Of a stretch of 46,663 bases of DNA, positions 43,713 to 46,663 are shown piece by piece. Under the pieces are notes generated by a model. It did no database searches. It saw nothing but the letters and a program-made list of their open reading frames with translations, and had not been told where the DNA came from. The stretch comes from Candidatus Flavonifractor merdavium (GTDB taxonomy: Bacteria; Bacillota; Clostridia; Oscillospirales; Oscillospiraceae). The translations under genes and the position numbers were made by a program. The stretch lies in the NCBI GenBank assembly GCA_019119335.1, contig DWXF01000005.1:1-46663 (forward strand), written 5' to 3'. Positions within the stretch are counted from its first letter, which is position 1. Every line of letters begins with the position of its first letter.

Positions 43713-44573
43713 TCAGGTAAGCAGATCGGGGCCGGGGAGCTCCATTTGCCGTTTCCGGGCGGCGGAACGGGCCAGCTTGTCCGCCAGGGCCTGCCGGTCG
43801 CCGGATGCCAGGGCGTCCCGGTAGGACTGGAGGTTGTCCAGCAGCCGATCCAGTACCGTCAGCAGGGCGGGCCGGTTCAGGGAGAACAGCTGGGTCCACA
43901 GCCCCACGTCCAGAGCGGCCACCCGGGTGCAGCCCCGGAAGGAGGAGCCCTCAAACCCCCGGCAGGAGAACAGGTCCGGGTCGTCGCACACCGCCACGGC
44001 GATGATGTGCATGACCTGGCTGGTGTAGGCGATGAGGGCGTCGTGGGCCTCCGGCGTGGTGCGGCACACGTCCTTGCAGCCGATGTAGGCCGCCAGCCGC
44101 TCCAGCAGGGCCATGTGCTCCGGCTTGCTGCTCTCCCGGGGCACCATGAGGAAGTGGGAATTCTGAAACATCTCCCCAAAGGCGTGCTCCACGCCGGAGA
44201 ATTCGGTACCCGCCATGGGGTGGCAGCCGATGAAGTCCACCGTGTCGGGCAGCCCCTGGGCCCTCTCCAGAATGGCGGTCTTGACGCCGCACACATCCCA
44301 CACCAGGGCTCCGGGCTTGAAACGCCCCCGATGCTCCGTCAGAAAATCCAGAATCCCCTGGGGGTGGAGGGCCAGGGCCACCACGTCGGCCTGGGGGAGC
44401 ACCTCCGCCGCCTTTTCGGTCACCCGGTCCCCCACGCCGTGCTCGGCGGCGTAGCGCAGGGTGGGCTGGGACACGTCCACTCCCACGACCTCGTAGTCCT
44501 CAAACCCCTTCAGGGCGATGGCCAGCGACCCGCCGATCAGGCCCAGGCCGATGATGGCAAGCGTCTTTTTCAT
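43713..44573 (-). CDS. tyrA: Prephenate dehydrogenase
   Basis: TyrA oxidatively decarboxylates prephenate to 4-hydroxyphenylpyruvate, the committed step to tyrosine. The 286-residue protein has the NAD fold IIGLGLIGGSLAIAL (7-21), VVALALHPQGILDF, CGVKTAILERA, the catalytic-His region FIGCHPMAGTEFSGVEHA, ALIAYTSQVMHIIAVA and FEGSSFRGCTRVAALD. No ACT domain follows, so feedback may come from elsewhere. The start lies 3 nt from the aroF stop; the two form one transcript under a Tyr-rich leader. Confidence 0.95.
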   Translation of the reverse strand: MKKTLAIIGLGLIGGSLAIALKGFEDYEVVGVDVSQPTLRYAAEHGVGDRVTEKAAEVLPQADVVALALHPQGILDFLTEHRGRFKPGALVWDVCGVKTAILERAQGLPDTVDFIGCHPMAGTEFSGVEHAFGEMFQNSHFLMVPRESSKPEHMALLERLAAYIGCKDVCRTTPEAHDALIAYTSQVMHIIAVAVCDDPDLFSCRGFEGSSFRGCTRVAALDVGLWTQLFSLNRPALLTVLDRLLDNLQSYRDALASGDRQALADKLARSAARKRQMELPGPDLLT

Positions 44574-44576
44574 CCC

Positions 44577-45593
44577 TTACAGCTCCCTTCCCACACAGGG
44601 GGCCAGCATCCGCAGCTTTTCCATCAGGCCGTCAAACTGGTCGGGGGTGATGGACTGGGCCCCGTCGCACAGGGCGTGGGGCGGGTCGTTGTGGACCTCG
44701 ATGATGAGGCCGTCGGCCCCGGCGGCCACGGCGGCCAGGCTCATTTTCTCCACCATCCAGGCCTTGCCGCAGGCGTGGGAGGGGTCCACCACCACCGGCA
44801 GGTGGGACAGCTGCTTCACCGCCAGCACCGCCGACAGGTCCAGGGTGTTGCGGGTGAAGGTCTCAAAGGTGCGGATACCCCGCTCGCACAGGATCACCCG
44901 CTCGTTGCCCCCGGCCATGATATACTCGGCGGACATGAGCCACTCCTCAATGGTGGAGGAAAGCCCCCGCTTGAGCAGGATGGGCTTGGTGGTCTTGCCC
45001 AGCTGCTTTAAGAGGTCGAAGTTCTGCATATTCCGGGCCCCCACCTGAATGACGTCCACGCACATCTCAAACATCTCCACGTTGTCGGTGGACATAATCT
45101 CAGTGACGATGGGCAAGCCGGTGACCGCCTTTGCCTCCTGGAGCAGGCGGATGCCGTCGTTGCCCATGCCCTGGAAGGCATAGGGGGAAGTACGGGGCTT
45201 GAAGGCGCCTCCCCGGAGGGCGGCGGCCCCGGCGGCCTGGACGGCCTTTGCCACCGCCACGATCTGCGCCTGGCTCTCCACCGAACAGGGCCCGGCGATC
45301 ACCGCCAGCTGTTTGCCCCCCACCAGGGCGCCCCCTCCCAGGTCCACCAGGCTGTCGTCCGGGTGGTACTTCCGGTTGGCCTTCTTGTAGGGCTCGGTGA
45401 CCCGCATCACCCGGTCCACGCCGGGCAGCAGGGACAGCTCCTCCTGATTGATGCCGGCGGCGTTGCCCTCGGCCCCCAAAATGGTGGTCTCGGAGCCCTT
45501 GGACACCATGACCTTCACGCCGCCCGCCTCCATGGTGCGGATGGCCTGCTGCAGCTGCTCCGGGGTAAAGCCCGGCTTCATAATCACTACCAT
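44577..45593 (-). CDS. aroF: 3-deoxy-7-phosphoheptulonate (DAHP) synthase
   Basis: The enzyme joins phosphoenolpyruvate and erythrose-4-phosphate, the entry to aromatic synthesis. The 338-residue protein has an N-terminal ferredoxin-like regulatory domain (about 1-70: MVVIMKPGFTPEQLQQAIRT) and a barrel with VIAGPCSVESQAQIV, ALRGGAFKPRTSPYAFQG, VGARNMQNFDLLKQLG, LLKRGLSSTIEEWLMSAEYI and VDPSHACGKAWMV. This is the Thermotoga/Bacillus type in which the N-terminal domain binds aromatic effectors. The ATG at 45593 follows GGAAAGGAG. It lies downstream of an attenuator-like leader. Confidence 0.95.
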   Translation of the reverse strand: MVVIMKPGFTPEQLQQAIRTMEAGGVKVMVSKGSETTILGAEGNAAGINQEELSLLPGVDRVMRVTEPYKKANRKYHPDDSLVDLGGGALVGGKQLAVIAGPCSVESQAQIVAVAKAVQAAGAAALRGGAFKPRTSPYAFQGMGNDGIRLLQEAKAVTGLPIVTEIMSTDNVEMFEMCVDVIQVGARNMQNFDLLKQLGKTTKPILLKRGLSSTIEEWLMSAEYIMAGGNERVILCERGIRTFETFTRNTLDLSAVLAVKQLSHLPVVVDPSHACGKAWMVEKMSLAAVAAGADGLIIEVHNDPPHALCDGAQSITPDQFDGLMEKLRMLAPCVGREL

Positions 45594-45612
45594 TGTTATA
45601 ACTCCTTTCCGG

Positions 45613-45657
45613 AAAAAACAAAGACCCGCGGCCGCCCCAGGGCGGCCGCGGGTCTTT
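45613..45657 (-). terminator. Attenuator terminator ahead of aroF
   Basis: A perfect 17-bp stem (45620-45636 with 45641-45657) with a 4-nt loop is followed on the minus strand by G and six T (45613-45618 are A on plus). It lies 40 nt past the leader-peptide stop and 20 nt before the aroF start codon. As drawn it would stop most transcription unless an alternative fold forms. Confidence 0.9.
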
Positions 45658-45696
45658 CTGCTCCTCGCTGGGAGGCGTGTCCCCGTCACAGGCCGG

Positions 45697-45771
45697 TCAT
45701 GGGTAGGCAAAATCGCCGCTGGTCACATACCAGCGGTAATAGCCGTACACAGAACCGGTCATGTACTTCAT
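45697..45771 (-). CDS. Tyrosine-rich leader peptide of the aroF-tyrA operon
   Basis: A 24-codon frame, too short for most gene finders, starts at an ATG preceded by AAGGAGGGTG. It encodes six Tyr (residues 3, 9, 11, 12, 15, 23), one Trp (14) and one Phe (21): one third of the peptide is aromatic. A strong promoter precedes it and an intrinsic terminator follows, the layout of a ribosome-mediated attenuator. Codons 12-15 form the 5' arm of an 8-bp hairpin (45729-45736 with 45716-45723), so a ribosome stalled on Tyr codons would open it. I infer tyrosine-dependent control of the two genes downstream. Confidence 0.85.
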   Translation of the reverse strand: MKYMTGSVYGYYRWYVTSGDFAYP

Positions 45772-45799
45772 CCGGGCACACCCTCCTTTCCTTGTAAGC

Positions 45800-45828
45800 A
45801 CTTTAGCACTTTTAGGCGCGAAAGTCAA
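45800..45828 (-). promoter_or_regulatory. Promoter of the aroF-tyrA operon
   Basis: On the minus strand TTGACT (45823-45828), a 17-nt spacer and TAAAGT (45800-45805) precede the leader-peptide ribosome binding site. Transcription would start near 45793, about 22 nt before the leader ATG. It is back to back with the Rrf2 promoter. Confidence 0.82.
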
Positions 45829-45841
45829 GAGGAATTTTCTC

Positions 45842-45870
45842 TTGAAATCCTACCACCAATGTGGTATTAT
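45842..45870 (+). promoter_or_regulatory. Promoter of the Rrf2 regulator with an internal palindrome
   Basis: TTGAAA (45842-45847), a 17-nt spacer and TATTAT (45865-45870) precede the gene; an alternative TATAAT lies at 45870-45875. The spacer holds the perfect dyad TACCAC-CAAT-GTGGTA (45851-45866). A repressor bound there would block the promoter, so autoregulation by the Rrf2 protein is likely. Confidence 0.72.
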
Positions 45871-45900
45871 ATAATAGATTAAAACAAGGTAGGGATGCAC

Positions 45901-46332
45901 ATGAAAATTTCCACAAAGGGGCGTTATGCCCTGCGGCTCATGCTGGATGTGGCGCTGAACAGCAACGGGACGGCGGTTCCTTTGCGGGATGTGGCCCAGC
46001 GGCAGGAGATTTCCGATAAATACTTAGAGCAGATCGTGACCCAGCTCTCCCGTGCGGGCCTGGTGCGCTCGGTCCGGGGCGCAGGGGGCGGCTATTTGCT
46101 GACCCGTCCGCCGGAGGAGTACACCGTGGGGGAGATCCTGCGCACGCTGGAGGGCAACCTGGCCCCGGTGAGCTGCGCCGACAGCGACGACGTGTGCCGC
46201 TGCAGCCGGGCGGCCAAGTGCGTTACGGTGGATGTGTGGCGGGACATCCAGGCGGCGGTGTCCAGCGTGGTGGACCACCTGACCCTGGCCGACCTGGTGG
46301 CGCGTTATCATGAAAAGTGCCCGGAAAGTTGA
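45901..46332 (+). CDS. Rrf2-family transcriptional regulator (IscR/CymR-like)
   Basis: The 143-residue protein has the Rrf2 winged helix (MKISTKGRYALRLMLDVALN, ISDKYLEQIVTQLSRAGLV, SVRGAGGGYLLTRPPEEYTV) and a cysteine cluster C92-x6-C99-x-C101-x5-C107 where IscR binds a [2Fe-2S] cluster with C-x5-C-x5-C. CymR-type members lack these cysteines, so an iron-sulfur or redox sensor is plausible. An in-frame ATG at 45895 adds two residues and is equally well placed after AAGG. No isc, suf or cysteine-synthesis gene follows; the downstream sequence is AT-rich. Confidence 0.9.
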   Translation: MKISTKGRYALRLMLDVALNSNGTAVPLRDVAQRQEISDKYLEQIVTQLSRAGLVRSVRGAGGGYLLTRPPEEYTVGEILRTLEGNLAPVSCADSDDVCRCSRAAKCVTVDVWRDIQAAVSSVVDHLTLADLVARYHEKCPES

Positions 46333-46396
46333 CTTATCTTTCATAATAAAAATCACTTTTCGGCAAATTGTCCTTTACACATTTAGCTTAAAAATC

Positions 46397-46409
46397 TTGC
46401 TATCGTTTG
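46397..46409 (+). repeat. 13-nt word shared with the left edge
   Basis: TTGCTATCGTTTG at 46397-46409 is identical to 7-19. In both places it lies 14-17 nt before an ACTCC...GGGAGT hairpin. Two diverged copies of one short interspersed repeat are the simplest reading. Confidence 0.5.
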
Positions 46410-46422
46410 CTTATATGTTCAC

Positions 46423-46449
46423 GACTCCCGATTATGCTAATCGGGAGTC
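46423..46449. repeat. 12-bp inverted repeat overlapping a stop codon
   Basis: GACTCCCGATTA (46423-46434) pairs with 46438-46449 around a 3-nt loop. It contains the stop codon of the partial minus-strand gene. No T run follows on either strand, so its use as a terminator is uncertain. Its ACTCC, ATTAT and GGGAGT elements echo those of the left-edge hairpin at 38-60. The bases 46333-46436 hold no gene I can support. Confidence 0.5.
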
Positions 46450-46661
46450 TTCATATCCATGTTGTTTTTTATGCTTTTCGGTTCAAGATTCTTTTCAAGC
46501 TCGGAACAATACTCCGCGCACTTTATATACATATTTTCCCATTTTTCTGTCTCTTTTTTCATATAGTCTGCGTACGATGCTAGTTCAGATATCACCAATA
46601 ATTTATGCAATATCCAAAAAGGAAAGGCTCCAAAAGCTAAAGCAAAGATTACTCCTACTAT
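46437..46661 (-). CDS. C-terminal end of an unidentified gene (truncated by the window edge)
   Basis: On the minus strand an open frame of 74 residues enters from the right edge and ends at TAG (46437-46439). The visible part starts with a hydrophobic segment (IVGVIFALAFGAFPFWIL), then a charged, probably helical stretch (YADYMKKETEKWENMYIKCA, then CSELEKNLEPKS). It looks like a membrane-anchored protein with a cytoplasmic helical tail. Composition is much more AT-rich than the rest of the window, a sign of possible different origin. Family unknown; the start lies outside. Confidence 0.55.
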   Translation of the reverse strand: MVGVIFALAFGAFPFWILHKLLVISELASYADYMKKETEKWENMYIKCAEYCSELEKNLEPKSIKNNMDMKTPD

Positions 46662-46663
46662 CT

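Overview
The window looks like a chromosomal segment of a high-GC anaerobic Firmicute, most likely a gut Clostridia lineage of the Oscillospiraceae type (Flavonifractor/Pseudoflavonifractor-like). The grounds are strong AAGGAGG ribosome binding sites, TTGACA/TATAAT promoters, an rpsF-ssb-rpsR operon, an S18 with a CxxC pair, a DUF1846 gene, an Rrf2 regulator and an oxygen-independent cobalamin route, all in GC-rich DNA. The genus is inference from gene content; no database search was possible.

Positions 1-25,490 (all minus strand) hold a nearly complete anaerobic vitamin B12 programme in two tightly packed gene runs, many joined by 4-nt ATGA/GTGA overlaps. The upstream run (25,487 down to 9,986) has its own promoter, a cobalamin riboswitch and an intrinsic terminator, then cbiD-cbiF-cbiG-cbiH-cbiJ-cbiET-cbiA-cobT-cobU-cobS-short cobU paralogue-cobC-like-cbiB-cobD-cobQ-cbiC-cbiK. 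A second cobalamin riboswitch sits directly after cbiK and, with no visible terminator, precedes cbiM-cbiN-cbiQ-cbiO (cobalt uptake), cbiL, and the uroporphyrinogen/precorrin-2 genes hemA-sirC (fusion), hemC, cobA-hemD (fusion), hemB and hemL. Together these take glutamyl-tRNA to the complete corrinoid and import the cobalt. The clear absence is a corrinoid adenosyltransferase; no lower-ligand (DMB) synthesis gene is present either.

Positions 25,552-33,659 hold unrelated housekeeping and envelope genes: an XRE regulator with a membrane tail, a P-type ATPase coupled to a GNAT acetyltransferase, a small two-helix membrane protein, a ROK sugar kinase, a flippase-like membrane protein coupled to a GT28-type glycolipid glycosyltransferase, and an Sfp-type phosphopantetheinyl transferase. 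Positions 33,703-39,384 hold a lipoprotein serpin facing a two-component system, then a DUF1846 protein. Positions 39,494-42,414 hold a BlaI-type repressor, an M56 metalloprotease with an unfamiliar extracellular domain, and a small membrane protein, under a promoter covered by two dyad operators.

Positions 42,459-45,828 hold rpsR-ssb-rpsF, then tyrA and a DAHP synthase. The DAHP synthase is preceded by a 24-codon reading frame with six Tyr codons and a 17-bp-stem intrinsic terminator, a classic ribosome-mediated attenuator layout and the most distinctive regulatory find here. An Rrf2 regulator with a palindrome inside its promoter diverges from it. The last ~330 bp turn AT-rich and carry the C-terminal end of a gene that runs off the window. 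A 13-nt word is shared between the two window edges.
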